Part shown: piece after piece, positions 7,225 through 16,355 of the stretch
Position numbering within the stretch: position 1 is the first letter of the stretch
How the letters are laid out: every line of letters starts with the position of its first letter
NCBI RefSeq assembly: GCF_003594885.1
Contig: NZ_QZEZ01000004.1
Coordinates: forward strand, 246,251-310,250
DNA from: Vallicoccus soli
Lineage (GTDB): Bacteria; Actinomycetota; Actinomycetes; Motilibacterales; Motilibacteraceae
Direction of reading: 5' to 3'
Length of the DNA stretch: 64,000 nt
Made by a program: the position numbers and the translations under genes
Notes under the pieces: generated by a model
Databases searched by the model: none
Told to the model about the DNA's origin: nothing
Seen by the model: only the letters and a program-made list of their open reading frames with translations

Positions 7225-8397
7225 GTGCACATCGCTCGCCCGGAGACCCCGCTGCAGGCACGGCTGCTCCGGCTGCTGCGCGACCGCGGCCCCCAGGCCC
7301 GCGGCGGCCTCGCCGAGGTCGCCGACCTCTCGCGGACCCGGCTCGGCGCGGAGCTGGACCGCCTCGCCGTCGCGGGCCTGCTCGAGGTGCGCCGCTCCGA
7401 CGCCGGCCGGCACTCCGCCACGGTCGACCTGCACCCCGACCTGCGCTTCCTCGGCGTGGACGTCGGGGCCACCTCCGTCGACGTCGGGGTCACCGACGGG
7501 CGGCTGCGCCTGCTGGGGCGGCGCGGGCGCGAGCTCGACGTGCGCGAGGGCCCCGCGGTGGTGCTCGACGCCGTCGTCGCCCTGTGGCGCGAGCTGCGCG
7601 CGGAGGGCCGCGCCGTGGAGCTGCACGGCGCCGGCATCGGGCTGCCCGGCCCGGTCGCGTCGGACGAGGGCGTGCCGGTCGCCCCGCCGCTCATGCCGGG
7701 CTGGGACCGCTACCCGGTGCGCGACCACCTCGTCCGCGCCCTGGGCTGCACGGTCGTCGTCGACAACGACGTGAACGTGCTCGCGCTCGGCGAGCACCAC
7801 GCGGGAGCCGCCCGCGGCGTGGACGACGTGCTGTTCGTCAAGCTCGGCACCGGGGTGGGCGCGGCGGTCTTCCTCGGCGGGCGCCCCTACCGGGGCGCGA
7901 CCGGCAGCGCGGGCGACGTGGGCCACCTCGGGCTCGACGACTCCGCCGAGCCCTGCCCCTGCGGCGCCCGCGGCTGCGTCGAGGCGGTGGTGAGCGGCGC
8001 CGCGCTGGCCCGCACCGCGACCGCGGCGGCCCGCTCAGGGGCGTCGCCGGTGCTGGCCCGCCGCCTCGCCGCGGCGGGCCGGGTCACCGCGCGCGACGTG
8101 GCCGCCGCCGCGACGGAGGCCGACCCCGAGGCGGTACGGCTCGTGCGCGAGAGCGGGCGGCGCGTCGGGCGGCTGCTCGCGACGCTGGTGAGCTTCGCGA
8201 ACCCCGGGCTCGTGGTGCTCTGCGGGGGGATGACGGGGCTGGGGCACACCCTGCTCGCCGAGGTGCGGGCCGAGGTCTACCGCCGCTCGCCCCCGCTCGC
8301 GACCGGCGACCTGCCCATCGTGCTCTCCGAGCTGGGGACCGCGGCCGGCCTGGTGGGCGGGGCCCGCCTCGTCAGCGACCACCTCTTCGCCGCCTGA
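7225..8397 (+). CDS. ROK family transcriptional regulator/sugar kinase-like protein
   Basis: A 390-residue protein with an N-terminal winged helix (about residues 8-60) followed by a ROK domain. The sugar-kinase phosphate motif is FLGVDVGATSVDVGV, VDNDVNVLALGEH carries the catalytic-type Asp, GTGVGAAV is the second phosphate loop, and the ROK zinc site reads GHLGL...CPCGARGC (His234, Cys244, Cys246, Cys251) and is intact. The DNA-binding domain makes it a NagC/XylR-type regulator. The GTG at 7225 was chosen because AAGGAG lies 8 bases upstream; earlier starts lack a ribosome site. No sugar-transport genes adjoin it, so the effector is open. Confidence 0.88.
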   Translation: MHIARPETPLQARLLRLLRDRGPQARGGLAEVADLSRTRLGAELDRLAVAGLLEVRRSDAGRHSATVDLHPDLRFLGVDVGATSVDVGVTDGRLRLLGRRGRELDVREGPAVVLDAVVALWRELRAEGRAVELHGAGIGLPGPVASDEGVPVAPPLMPGWDRYPVRDHLVRALGCTVVVDNDVNVLALGEHHAGAARGVDDVLFVKLGTGVGAAVFLGGRPYRGATGSAGDVGHLGLDDSAEPCPCGARGCVEAVVSGAALARTATAAARSGASPVLARRLAAAGRVTARDVAAAATEADPEAVRLVRESGRRVGRLLATLVSFANPGLVVLCGGMTGLGHTLLAEVRAEVYRRSPPLATGDLPIVLSELGTAAGLVGGARLVSDHLFAA

Positions 8398-8446
8398 GCG
8401 CGGCGGCGCCGCCCGGGCCGACGGGGTGGACCGCCCCCGGCCCGGG

Positions 8447-8452
8447 TAGGGC
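8447..8452 (+). promoter_or_regulatory. -10-like hexamer of the TagF-like gene
   Basis: TAGGGC ends 6 bases before the GTG at 8459 and no ribosome site is present, suggesting a leaderless transcript. Confidence 0.45.
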
Positions 8453-8458
8453 GGCGGC

Positions 8459-9535
8459 GTGAAGATCGTCTGGAACAGCTTCAACGGGCGCTGGTCGGAC
8501 AGCCCCCGCGCCGTGCACCGCGCCCTGCTGGAGCGCGGCGACCCGTACGAGCACGTGTGGCTGTGCGACGCGGAGCACGCCGGGTCCTTCCCGGCGGGCA
8601 CGCAGCTGGTGCCGGTCGACGGCGACGCGGCGGTGGCGGCGCTCGAGGAGGCCGACGTGGTCGTCTCCAACAGCCACCTGGAGCTCGACTGGCGCAAGCG
8701 CGACGGGGCGACGTACGTGCAGACCTGGCACGGCACGCCCCTCAAGCGCATCCACGCCGACGTGCTCTGGGGCCCGCCGGGCCTGCTCGAGCACCTGTCC
8801 CTCGACGTCGACCGCTGGGACGTGCTGCTCTCGCCCAACGGCTTCAGCACCGCCACGTTCCGCCAGGCGTTCCGGTACGGCGGCGAGGTGCTGGAGACGG
8901 GCTACCCGCGCAACGACGTGCTCGTGACGGACGACGGCTCGACGCGGGCGCGGGTGCGCCGCGAGCTGGGGATCGAGGACGGGCGCACCGCCGTCCTCTA
9001 CACCCCCACCTGGCGCGACGACGCCTTCTGGGAGGGCGGGCTCGACGCCGACCCGCTGGCGCTGGACGTGGAGCGGTTCACCCGCGAGCTCGGCGAGGAC
9101 CACGTGCTGCTGCTGCGGCTGCACTACAAGCTCACCGGCCGGCTCCGGCGCATCGACCACCCGGCGGTGCTCGACGTGTCGTTCCACCCCGACATCGCCG
9201 AGCTCTACCTCGCCGCCGACGCCATGGTCACCGACTACTCCTCGACCATGTTCGACTTCGCGGTCACCGGCAAGCCGATGGCGTTCTACACGTACGACAT
9301 GGACCGCTACCGCGACGAGCTGCGCGGCTTCTACTTCGACCTCGCCGCCGACCCGCCCGGACCGGTCGTGCCCACCACCGGCGAGCTCGTCGCGCGCCTG
9401 GCCGACCTGCCGGGGCTGCGCCGGGACCACGCGGCGGCGTACGAGCGCTTCCGGGCCCGGTTCTGCCACCTCGACGACGGGGGCGCCACCGAGCGCTTCG
9501 TCGAGAGGTTCTGGCCCCGCGGCGGCGGGGCGTGA
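8459..9535 (+). CDS. CDP-glycerol glycerophosphotransferase family protein (TagF/TagB-like)
   Basis: A 358-residue GT-B-like polymerase of the teichoic-acid type. Signatures are YVQTWHGTPLKRI (TWHGT at 89-93, active-site His), LETGYPRNDVL, VLYTPTWRDD, LLLRLHYK and TDYSSTMFDF (from about 258), which binds the nucleotide diphosphate. Such enzymes transfer polyol phosphate or a related unit from a CDP-activated donor onto a wall-polymer acceptor. The protein is shorter than full TagF (about 720 residues) and has no membrane-anchoring N-terminal half. A cytidylyltransferase-like gene 76 bases downstream could make its donor. Confidence 0.88.
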   Translation: MKIVWNSFNGRWSDSPRAVHRALLERGDPYEHVWLCDAEHAGSFPAGTQLVPVDGDAAVAALEEADVVVSNSHLELDWRKRDGATYVQTWHGTPLKRIHADVLWGPPGLLEHLSLDVDRWDVLLSPNGFSTATFRQAFRYGGEVLETGYPRNDVLVTDDGSTRARVRRELGIEDGRTAVLYTPTWRDDAFWEGGLDADPLALDVERFTRELGEDHVLLLRLHYKLTGRLRRIDHPAVLDVSFHPDIAELYLAADAMVTDYSSTMFDFAVTGKPMAFYTYDMDRYRDELRGFYFDLAADPPGPVVPTTGELVARLADLPGLRRDHAAAYERFRARFCHLDDGGATERFVERFWPRGGGA

Positions 9536-9611
9536 GCGCCGCGACGGCGGGCATGGCGCAGGCGCACCGCGCGGCGCCCCGCCGCGCGGCGACCCGTCGT
9601 GAGGAGGCCCC

Positions 9612-10340
9612 GTGAGCAGCAGCACCCCGGTCCAGGTGGTCGTCCTCGCCGCCGGCATGGGCACCCGGCTCGGCCGGCCCCAGCCGAAGCCGCTGACCCG
9701 CCTCGACGACGGCCGCTCCATCCTGGGCCGCCAGCTCGACGCGCTGCGCGGCGCGCTCGGGGAGGACGTGCACGTCACGCTCGTCGTGGGCTTCATGGCC
9801 GACGACGTCCGGGCCGCGGCGCCCGGCACGTCGAGCGTGCTCAACCCCGCGTACGCCACGACGAACACCGCCCGCAGCCTGCTCCTCGCCCTGCGGGCCG
9901 TGCCCGAGGGCGGCGTGCTGTGGCTCAACGGCGACGTCGTCTTCGACCCGGCGCTGCTCGACGCGCTGCTCCCGCTGCTGCGGGCCGACGAGGGCTTCGT
10001 GTGCGTGGACACCTCCGCCACCGGCGAGGAGGAGGTGAAGTACACGCTCGACGCGGACGGGTGCGTGCGCGAGCTGTCCAAGCAGGTCGTGGGCGGCCTC
10101 GGCGAGGCGGTCGGGATCAACCACGTGGCGTCGCGGGACCGGGCGGCCCTCGTGGAGCACCTCGCCCGCTGCGGCGACCAGGACTACTTCGAGCGCGGCA
10201 TGGAGACGGCGATCGCCGAGGCGGGCCTGCGCTTCCGCGCCGTGGACATCTCGCGCTGGGCGGCGGTCGAGGTCGACGTGGCGATCGACCTGGACCGGGC
10301 CAACCGCGACGTGGTGCGCGCGGCCGCCGGGAGCCGCTGA
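9612..10340 (+). CDS. Sugar/choline-phosphate nucleotidyltransferase (LicC-like)
   Basis: A 242-residue nucleotidyltransferase of the GT-A-like NTP_transferase fold. [12 protein letters not shown] (residues about 9-20) and PKPL form the nucleotide-binding signature, WLNGDVVFD contains the metal-binding Asp, and [12 protein letters not shown] near the end carries the second Asp motif. Proteins of this size with [10 protein letters not shown] resemble phosphocholine or polyol-phosphate cytidylyltransferases. The start GTG follows GAGGAGG. Placed after the TagF-like gene, it probably supplies the CDP-activated unit for the same wall polymer. Which alcohol phosphate it uses cannot be read from the sequence. 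Confidence 0.85.
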   Translation: MSSSTPVQVVVLAAGMGTRLGRPQPKPLTRLDDGRSILGRQLDALRGALGEDVHVTLVVGFMADDVRAAAPGTSSVLNPAYATTNTARSLLLALRAVPEGGVLWLNGDVVFDPALLDALLPLLRADEGFVCVDTSATGEEEVKYTLDADGCVRELSKQVVGGLGEAVGINHVASRDRAALVEHLARCGDQDYFERGMETAIAEAGLRFRAVDISRWAAVEVDVAIDLDRANRDVVRAAAGSR

Positions 10341-10407
10341 GGCCGCGGCCGCCCCCGCCGCCACCCCGCCGCCCACCCGCCGCCGGGCCCCCGGCCCGCG
10401 GCCCGAC

Positions 10408-10413
10408 TACCCT
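10408..10413 (+). promoter_or_regulatory. -10-like hexamer of the HAD phosphatase gene
   Basis: TACCCT ends 6 bases before the ATG at 10420 with no ribosome site, suggesting a leaderless transcript. Confidence 0.5.
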
Positions 10414-10419
10414 CGGCGC

Positions 10420-11292
10420 ATGGCCCGCCCGCTGCGCCGCAGCACCAGGCCGTCACGCGCCGTCGTCGCCGGTGCCGCGTCGGCGGCGGCCGCGCGGGTC
10501 GAGGACCGGCTGCGGGTGCCGCTCGACCCCGGGGCGGCGGCCTTCTTCGACGTCGACAACACCGTCGTCCGCGGCGCCTCGATCTTCCACCTCGCGCGCG
10601 GGCTCTACCGCCGCGACTTCTTCGACGCCCGCGACATCGCCCGCTTCGCGTGGACGCAGGCCAAGTTCCGGGCGCTCGGGCGCGAGGACGCCGAGGACAT
10701 GGCCCAGGCGCGCGACGCGGCGCTGGGCTTCATCGAGGGCCGCAGCGTCGAGGAGCTCGCGCGCACGGCCCAGGAGGTCTTCGACGAGCTCATGGCGCAC
10801 AAGGTGTGGCCGGGCACCCTCGCCCTCGCCCGCATGCACCTCGAGGCCGGGCAGCGCGTCTGGCTCGTCACCGCCACCCCGGTCGAGGTCGCCACGGTCA
10901 TCGCCGACAGGCTCGGCCTCACCGGCGCGCTCGGCACCGTGGCCGAGCACCGCGACGGCGCCTACACCGGCCGGCTCGCCGGGGAGCCGCTGCACGGCCC
11001 GGCCAAGGCGGAGGCGGTCCGCGCGCTCGCCACCCGCGAGGGGCTGGACCTCGAGCGCTGCGCGGCGTACAGCGACTCCGCCAACGACATCCCCATGCTC
11101 TCGCTCGTCGGGCAGCCCTGCGCGATCAACCCCGACGCGGTGCTGCGGGCGCACGCGCGCTCCCAGGGCTGGCGGGTGCGCGACTACCGCACCGGCCGCC
11201 GAGCGGCCCGGATCGGCATCCCGACCGCCGCGGGCGCCGGCGCGGCCTGGGGCGCGGTCCACGCCGCCCTGCGCCGGCGCGCGGCCGGCTGA
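10420..11292 (+). CDS. HAD-IB family phosphatase (SerB-like)
   Basis: A 290-residue hydrolase of the haloacid dehalogenase superfamily, subfamily [13 protein letters not shown] holds the nucleophile Asp44 and acid Asp46; LVTATP is motif [10 protein letters not shown] supplies the motif III Lys; [13 protein letters not shown] is motif IV. A helical cap (about residues 55-130) follows motif I. The C-terminal 25 residues are Ala/Gly-rich and may touch the membrane. In actinobacteria this family neighbours lipid acyltransferases and often the rex-hem genes, as here. The substrate may be a phosphorylated lipid or small metabolite; it is not determined. Confidence 0.87.
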   Translation: MARPLRRSTRPSRAVVAGAASAAAARVEDRLRVPLDPGAAAFFDVDNTVVRGASIFHLARGLYRRDFFDARDIARFAWTQAKFRALGREDAEDMAQARDAALGFIEGRSVEELARTAQEVFDELMAHKVWPGTLALARMHLEAGQRVWLVTATPVEVATVIADRLGLTGALGTVAEHRDGAYTGRLAGEPLHGPAKAEAVRALATREGLDLERCAAYSDSANDIPMLSLVGQPCAINPDAVLRAHARSQGWRVRDYRTGRRAARIGIPTAAGAGAAWGAVHAALRRRAAG

Positions 11293-11294
11293 GG

Positions 11295-11300
11295 CAGGAT
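11295..11300 (+). promoter_or_regulatory. -10-like hexamer of the glutaredoxin-like gene
   Basis: CAGGAT ends 6 bases before the GTG at 11307. The first base differs from the usual T. Confidence 0.35.
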
Positions 11301-11306
11301 CGTCCC

Positions 11307-11600
11307 GTGCGCTGGCCCAGCAGGCGCGCTCCCGCCGGGGTGCGCCACGACCCCTCGGGGCGCCCCCTGCGCGTCACCCTCGTGGGCAAGCCCGGCTGCC
11401 ACCTCTGCGACGACGCCCGCGCCGTGGTGCAGCGGGTGGCCGGCGAGCTCGGGGTGGGCTGGGAGGAGCGGTCGGTCCTCGACGACGCCGCGCTGCACGA
11501 GGCGTACTGGGACCGCATCCCGGTGACCCTCGTCGACGGCCGGGTGCACGAGGTCTACCGGGTGGACCCGGAGCGGCTGCGCCGCGCGCTGCGGGGCTGA
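11307..11600 (+). CDS. Glutaredoxin family protein (DUF836-type)
   Basis: A 97-residue thioredoxin-fold protein. VTLVGKPGCHLCDDA carries the redox CHLC motif, and DRIPVTLVDG has the cis-Pro used by glutaredoxins. It ends with a short helix (PERLRRAL). It is a likely cytoplasmic thiol-disulfide exchange protein. The GTG at 11307 is used because of the -10-like CAGGAT 6 bases before it; a GTG at 11340 would remove a basic extension and is possible. It lies just upstream of the Rex-controlled haem operon, which fits a redox theme but does not prove a link. Confidence 0.82.
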   Translation: MRWPSRRAPAGVRHDPSGRPLRVTLVGKPGCHLCDDARAVVQRVAGELGVGWEERSVLDDAALHEAYWDRIPVTLVDGRVHEVYRVDPERLRRALRG

Positions 11601-11634
11601 CGCGCGCTTGTACCACGACCCCAGTGGGTGCCCG

Positions 11635-11652
11635 TCGTGAGGGGGGTCACAC
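11635..11652. promoter_or_regulatory. Rex operator-like site 1
   Basis: TCGTGAGGGGGGTCACAC matches the Rex operator half-sites TTGTGA/TCACAA at 10 of 12 half-site positions and keeps the exact 6-base spacing (GTGA-N6-TCAC). It lies 33 bases upstream of site 2, before the rex promoter. Confidence 0.6.
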
Positions 11653-11667
11653 GCTCCCGCGCCGACT

Positions 11668-11685
11668 TTGTTCCCGCGTTCACGA
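11668..11685. promoter_or_regulatory. Rex operator-like site 2
   Basis: TTGTTCCCGCGTTCACGA matches the actinobacterial Rex operator TTGTGAACGCGTTCACAA at 14 of 18 positions, with the right half-site nearly perfect. It covers the proposed -35 region of the rex promoter, so Rex bound here would block transcription when NADH is low. Confidence 0.7.
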
Positions 11686-11696
11686 GCGCCTAGGCT
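11668..11696 (+). promoter_or_regulatory. Promoter of rex-hemA-hemC-hemD-hemB
   Basis: TTGTTC (11668-11673) and TAGGCT (11691-11696) are 17 bases apart. The leader is about 40 bases and carries AGGAG at 11736-11740, just before the GTG start. Confidence 0.55.
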
Positions 11697-11744
11697 GGCG
11701 CGGCGACGGGCGGACCGAGCCCGTCGTCCCGACCCAGGAGCACC

Positions 11745-12482
11745 GTGACCGCACGCCGCAGCGAAGCGCCAGGCACCCGTGCCGGGGCGCGGGGGGCCCT
11801 GTCCGACGCGGCCGTCGCCCGGCTGCCGCTCTACCTGGCGGCCCTCACGGCGCTCGCGGCCGACGGGCGCACCACCGCCTCGAGCGAGGAGCTCGCGGCG
11901 GCGACCGGCGTCGGCGCCGCGGCCCTGCGCAAGGACCTGTCGCAGCTCGGCACGCACGGCACCCGCGGGGTCGGCTACGACGTGGAGCGCCTCGCCGCGC
12001 AGATCGCCGAGGAGCTCGGCACGAGCCGCGCGCGCTCGGTGGTCATCGTCGGCGTCGGGCGCCTCGGCCAGGCGCTGGCGGACTACGACGGCTTCGCCTC
12101 GCGCGGCTTCCGGGTCCGGGCGCTGCTCGACGCCGACCCCGCCCTCGCCGGGCACGAGGTGGCCGGGCTCGCCGTGCGCCCGGTCGACGAGCTCGAGGCC
12201 GCCGTCGCCGGGTGCACGCCGTGCATCGGGGTCATCGCCACGCCCGCCGCCGCGGCCCAGGGGGTCTGCGACCGGCTCGTCGCCGCCGGCGTGCGCAGCA
12301 TCCTCACGTTCGCCCCGGTCGTGCTGGCCGTCCCCGAGGAGGTCGACGTGCGCCGGGTGGACCTGTCCCTGGAGCTGCAGGTGCTCGCGTTCCACGCCCA
12401 GCGCCGCCCCGGCGGCCTGCCCTCCCCGGCGCAGGCCCCGGCGCAGGCCCCGGCGCCCGCTGCCGCGGGGGTGACCGCGTGA
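11745..12482 (+). CDS. rex: Redox-sensing transcriptional repressor Rex
   Basis: A 245-residue Rex protein. Residues about 20-85 form the winged helix with [21 protein letters not shown], the typical Rex recognition region. Residues 90-210 form the NAD(H)-binding Rossmann domain with [16 protein letters not shown], and [19 protein letters not shown] is the typical second glycine-loop area. A C-terminal helix ([11 protein letters not shown]) swaps between subunits. Rex leaves DNA when NADH rises, relieving repression of respiratory genes. The extra Pro/Ala/Gln tail ([11 protein letters not shown]) is variable. It overlaps hemA by 4 bases and probably controls its own operon through the two upstream sites. 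Confidence 0.95.
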   Translation: MTARRSEAPGTRAGARGALSDAAVARLPLYLAALTALAADGRTTASSEELAAATGVGAAALRKDLSQLGTHGTRGVGYDVERLAAQIAEELGTSRARSVVIVGVGRLGQALADYDGFASRGFRVRALLDADPALAGHEVAGLAVRPVDELEAAVAGCTPCIGVIATPAAAAQGVCDRLVAAGVRSILTFAPVVLAVPEEVDVRRVDLSLELQVLAFHAQRRPGGLPSPAQAPAQAPAPAAAGVTA

Positions 12483-13807
12483 GCGTGCTCGCCGTCGGGC
12501 TCTCGCACCGCACCGCGCCCGTCAGCGCCCTCGAGCGCGCCGCGCTCGACCCGGCCGCGGCCACCGCGCTCGCCGCCGCCCTCGTCGGCAGCGAGTTCGT
12601 CGGCGAGGCGTTCGTCCTGTCGACCTGCAACCGCATCGAGGTCTACGCCGACGTCGAGAAGTTCCACGGCGGCGTCGGCGCGGTCAGCGAGCGGCTGGCC
12701 GCCGCGACCGGGCTCGAGCTCGACGCCCTCATGCCGCACCTCTACGTGCACTACGAGGACCGCGCCGTCGAGCACCTGTTCCGCGTCGCCTGCGGCCTCG
12801 ACTCGATGGTCGTCGGCGAGGGCCAGGTGCTCGGCCAGATCAAGCAGTCGCTGCGCCGCGCCCAGGACGCGGGGGCCGTCGGCCGCGTCCTCAACGAGCT
12901 CGTCCAGCACGCGCTGCGCGTCGGCAAGCGCGCGCACGCCGAGACCGCCATCGACCGCGCGGGCCAGTCGCTGGTCACCGTCGGCCTCGAGCTCGCCGAG
13001 CAGGCCCTCGGCGACCTGGCCGGGCGCCGGGCGCTCGTCGTCGGCGCCGGCTCGATGGCCGCGCTGTCCGCGGTGACCATGCACCGGCGCGGCTTCGGCG
13101 AGGTCGTCGTCCTCAACCGCACCCCGGAGAACGCCGAGCGGCTCGCCGCGACGGTCGAGGGCCGCTCCGGCGGGCTCGACGCCCTGCCGGCCGAGCTCGC
13201 GGCCGCCGACGTCGTCGTGTCGTGCACCGGCGCCATCGGCGCCGTCGTCGGCGCCGCGCAGGTGCGCGAGGCCCAGCGGGCGCGGGGCGGCGCGCCGCTC
13301 GTGCTGCTCGACCTCGCCCTGCCGCGCGACGTCGACGCCGCCGCGCGCGAGGTCGAGGGCGTGCGCCTCGTCGACCTCGAGCACCTCGCCGACGTGCTGC
13401 GGGGCACCAGCACCGCCGACGACCTCGACGCGGTGCGCGGCATCGTCGCCGACGAGGTCACGGCCTTCTGCGGCTGGCAGCGCGCGGCCAGCGTGGCCCC
13501 GACCGTGGTCGCGCTGCGCAGCATGGCCTCCGAGGTCGTCGACGCCGAGCTCAGCCGCCTCGCCGGGCGGGTGCCCGCGCTCGACGAGCGGGCCCGCGCC
13601 GAGGTCGCCCAGACGGTGCGCCGCGTGGTCGACAAGCTGCTGCACGCGCCGACGGTGCGGGTCAAGGAGCTGGCCGGCGAGCCGGGCGGGCACGCGTACG
13701 CCGACGCCCTGCGCCAGCTGTTCGACCTCGACCCTCGCACGGTCGAGGCCGTCCCGGGCACCGCCATCGCCGGCGACCTGCCCGACCCCGCGCGGGCCGG
13801 CGCATGA
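12479..13807 (+). CDS. hemA: Glutamyl-tRNA reductase
   Basis: A 442-residue enzyme that reduces glutamyl-tRNA(Glu) to glutamate-1-semialdehyde, the first step of the C5 haem pathway. The catalytic domain has [10 protein letters not shown] and [10 protein letters not shown] with nucleophile Cys50; [16 protein letters not shown] is the conserved substrate loop. The NADPH domain begins near VVGAGSMA, and a helical dimerisation domain ends the protein ([14 protein letters not shown]). The GTG start shares GTGA with the rex stop. It is translationally coupled to rex and hemC, and the substrate passes to hemL encoded at 26.5 kb. Confidence 0.95.
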   Translation: MSVLAVGLSHRTAPVSALERAALDPAAATALAAALVGSEFVGEAFVLSTCNRIEVYADVEKFHGGVGAVSERLAAATGLELDALMPHLYVHYEDRAVEHLFRVACGLDSMVVGEGQVLGQIKQSLRRAQDAGAVGRVLNELVQHALRVGKRAHAETAIDRAGQSLVTVGLELAEQALGDLAGRRALVVGAGSMAALSAVTMHRRGFGEVVVLNRTPENAERLAATVEGRSGGLDALPAELAAADVVVSCTGAIGAVVGAAQVREAQRARGGAPLVLLDLALPRDVDAAAREVEGVRLVDLEHLADVLRGTSTADDLDAVRGIVADEVTAFCGWQRAASVAPTVVALRSMASEVVDAELSRLAGRVPALDERARAEVAQTVRRVVDKLLHAPTVRVKELAGEPGGHAYADALRQLFDLDPRTVEAVPGTAIAGDLPDPARAGA

Positions 13808-14736
13808 GCGCCCCCGCGCTGCGGCTCGGCACCCGGCGCAGCACCCTCGCGCTCACCCAGTCCCGGCACGTCGCCGACGCCCTCACCGCCGCCACCGGGC
13901 GCGCGGTCGAGCTCGTCGAGGTGACGACGCAGGGCGACGTGTCGCGCGCGCCCCTGGCGCAGATCGGCGGCACCGGCGTCTTCGTCAGCGCGCTGCGCGA
14001 GGCGCTGCTCGAGGAGCGGGTCGACCTCGCCGTCCACTCGCTCAAGGACCTGCCCACGGGGCCGGCCGACGGGCTGGCGCTGGCCGCCGTACCGCCCCGG
14101 GAGGACCCCCGTGACGTGCTCTGCGCGCGCGACGGGCTCACCCTCGGCGAGCTGCCCGCGGGCGCGCGCGTGGGCACCGGCTCGCCGCGGCGGGCCGCGC
14201 AGCTGCGGGGCCTCGGGCTCGGCCTCGAGGTCGTCGACGTGCGCGGCAACGTCGACACCCGCCTGCGGCTCGTGCACGACGGCGAGGTCGACGCCGTCGT
14301 CCTGGCCCGGGCCGGGCTCGCGCGCCTCGGCCGCCTCGACGAGGTCACCGAGGTGCTCGACCCGCTGCAGGTGCTGCCCGCGCCCGGGCAGGGCGCGCTG
14401 GCCGTCGAGTGCCGCGCCGACGACCGCACCACCCACGACCTGCTCGCCGTGCTCGACGACCCCGCCACCCGGGCCGCCGTCACCGCCGAGCGCACCCTCC
14501 TCGCCGCCCTCGAGGCCGGCTGCTCGGCGCCGGTCGGCGCCCACGCGGTCGTCGCCGAGGGCGACGAGGGTCCCGAGCTCTACCTCCGCGCCGTCGTCGC
14601 CAGCGTCGACGGCAGCGCGAGCGCGAGGTTGTCCGCCTACGGACGCCTCGACGACCCGGCCGGCCTGGGCTCCCGCCTCGCTGCCGACCTGCTCGCCGAG
14701 GGCGTCGCCGACCTGATGGGGGAGCGAGTCCCGTGA
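13804..14736 (+). CDS. hemC: Porphobilinogen deaminase (hydroxymethylbilane synthase)
   Basis: A 310-residue enzyme that polymerises four porphobilinogens into hydroxymethylbilane. [15 protein letters not shown] starts domain 1. [13 protein letters not shown] and [11 protein letters not shown] carry substrate-binding Lys/Arg, [12 protein letters not shown] follows, and [12 protein letters not shown] provides Cys240, which carries the dipyrromethane cofactor. The length is standard. Its ATG overlaps the hemA stop (ATGA), and its stop overlaps the next GTG, so the genes are translated as a coupled set. Confidence 0.95.
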   Translation: MSAPALRLGTRRSTLALTQSRHVADALTAATGRAVELVEVTTQGDVSRAPLAQIGGTGVFVSALREALLEERVDLAVHSLKDLPTGPADGLALAAVPPREDPRDVLCARDGLTLGELPAGARVGTGSPRRAAQLRGLGLGLEVVDVRGNVDTRLRLVHDGEVDAVVLARAGLARLGRLDEVTEVLDPLQVLPAPGQGALAVECRADDRTTHDLLAVLDDPATRAAVTAERTLLAALEAGCSAPVGAHAVVAEGDEGPELYLRAVVASVDGSASARLSAYGRLDDPAGLGSRLAADLLAEGVADLMGERVP

Positions 14737-16355
14737 CCCGCCCGACGAAGAAGACCACCACCCGCGAGTCGAAGGCGCCCGGGACCGTCGCGTTCGTGGG
14801 CGCCGGCCCCGGCGACCCCTCGCTGCTCACGCTGCGCGCCGCCGAGCTGCTCGGGCGCGCCGACGTCGTCGTCCTCGACGGCCGGCCCGCCGAGGCCCTG
14901 CTGGCGCACTGCCGCGAGGGCGTCGAGGTGGTCGACCCGGCGACCGGCGACGAGGGCGCGCCCCTCGCCGCGGCCGCGCGCACCAAGCTCGCCGCGCAGT
15001 CGGCCAAGGGCGGGCGCCGCGTCGTACGGCTGCTCGAGGGCGACCCCGCGCTCTTCGGCACCCTCGCCGAGGAGGCGGCGGCCTGCGCCCGCGCCGGGGT
15101 GCCCTTCGAGGTCGTGCCGGGCGTGAGCGCGGCCAGCGCGGTCCCGGCCTACGCCGGCATCCCCCTGTGCGACGGCAAGACGCGCGGCGTGCACGTCGCC
15201 GCGACCGCGCACGGCCCGGTCGACTGGGCCGCGCTCGCGGACAGCGCCTCCACCGCCGTCGTGCTGGCCGCGGCCGACGAGGTCGCCGACGTCGCCGCCG
15301 GGCTCATCGGTGCGGGCCGCTCGCCGCGCACCCCGGCCGCCGCCACGCGCGCCGGCACGACGGTCGCGCAGCAGACCGTCGTGTCCACGCTCGACTGCCT
15401 CGCCGACGACGTGAAGGTCGCCGGCCTCGACGAGCGCCTCGTCGTCGTCGTCGGGCCCGTGGTCGGCCTGCGCGAGAAGCTGTCGTGGTTCGAGACCAAG
15501 CCGCTCTTCGGCTGGCGGGTGCTCGTCCCGCGCACGAAGGAGCAGGCCGGCGCCCTCTCCGAGCAGCTCGTCGCCCACGGCGCGGTGCCCTCGGAGGTGC
15601 CGACCATCGCCGTCGAGCCGCCGCGCACCCCGCAGCAGATGGAGCGCGCGATCAAGGGGCTCGTGACGGGGCGCTACGAGTGGACCGCCTTCACCTCGCG
15701 CAACGCGGTCAAGGCCGTGCGGGAGAAGTTCGAGGAGTTCGGCCTCGACGCGCGCGCGTTCGCCGGGATCAAGGTGGCGGCCGTCGGCGAGCAGACCGCC
15801 GCCGACCTGCTCGCCTGGGGCATCAAGCCCGACCTCGTGCCCTCGGGGGAGCAGTCCGCGCGCGGGCTGCTCGAGGACTGGCCGGCGTACGACTCCGTCT
15901 TCGACCCCATCGACCGCGTCTTCCTGCCGCGCGCTGACATCGCCACCGAGACCCTCGTCGCCGGGCTCGTCGAGCTCGGCTGGGAGGTCGACGACGTCAC
16001 GGCCTACCGCACCGTCCGCGCGGCCCCGCCGCCCGCCGACGTGCGCGAGGCCATCAAGGGCGGGGGCTTCGACGCGGTGCTCTTCACCTCGAGCAGCACC
16101 GTGCGCAACCTCGTCGGCATCGCCGGCAAGCCCCACCCGTCCACGGTCATCGCCTGCATCGGCCCCCAGACCGCCGCGACGGCGGAGGAGCACGGCCTGC
16201 GGGTCGACGTGCTCGCGGCCGAGCCGTCGGTGGCCGCGCTGGCGGCCGGCCTCGCCGAGTTCGGGCTCGCCGCCCGGGCCGCCGCGCTCGAGGCCGGCGA
16301 GCCGGTGCTGCGCCCGTCGCAGCGGCGCCCGGCCGCCCGGCGCAAGGCCACCTGA
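14733..16355 (+). CDS. hemD: Fused uroporphyrinogen-III C-methyltransferase / uroporphyrinogen-III synthase
   Basis: A 540-residue two-domain protein. Residues about 18-250 are a tetrapyrrole methylase (SUMT/CobA-like) with [50 protein letters not shown] and, near its end, [14 protein letters not shown]. Residues about 265-515 are the HemD cyclase with [34 protein letters not shown] and [16 protein letters not shown]. The methylase half lacks some usual features: its middle reads [16 protein letters not shown], so its methyltransferase activity is less certain than the synthase. This fusion is common in actinobacteria. It closes hydroxymethylbilane to uroporphyrinogen III. A basic tail ([10 protein letters not shown]) ends it. 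Confidence 0.92.
   Translation: MTRPTKKTTTRESKAPGTVAFVGAGPGDPSLLTLRAAELLGRADVVVLDGRPAEALLAHCREGVEVVDPATGDEGAPLAAAARTKLAAQSAKGGRRVVRLLEGDPALFGTLAEEAAACARAGVPFEVVPGVSAASAVPAYAGIPLCDGKTRGVHVAATAHGPVDWAALADSASTAVVLAAADEVADVAAGLIGAGRSPRTPAAATRAGTTVAQQTVVSTLDCLADDVKVAGLDERLVVVVGPVVGLREKLSWFETKPLFGWRVLVPRTKEQAGALSEQLVAHGAVPSEVPTIAVEPPRTPQQMERAIKGLVTGRYEWTAFTSRNAVKAVREKFEEFGLDARAFAGIKVAAVGEQTAADLLAWGIKPDLVPSGEQSARGLLEDWPAYDSVFDPIDRVFLPRADIATETLVAGLVELGWEVDDVTAYRTVRAAPPPADVREAIKGGGFDAVLFTSSSTVRNLVGIAGKPHPSTVIACIGPQTAATAEEHGLRVDVLAAEPSVAALAAGLAEFGLAARAAALEAGEPVLRPSQRRPAARRKAT

Noticed and set aside
5257..7926. A long open frame on the minus strand opposite the ABC exporter and ROK genes
   Set aside because: Its codons place the G/C bias in the wrong position, its protein is Arg/Ala/His-rich with no family features, and the plus-strand genes have complete motifs.
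9599..12478. A much longer HemA frame reaching upstream through several genes
   Set aside because: HemA homology begins exactly at the GTG at 12479, which overlaps the rex stop as in other coupled genes.
14733..16355. Two separate genes, cobA and hemD
   Set aside because: There is no stop or start between the methylase and synthase regions; the frame is continuous, as in other actinobacteria.
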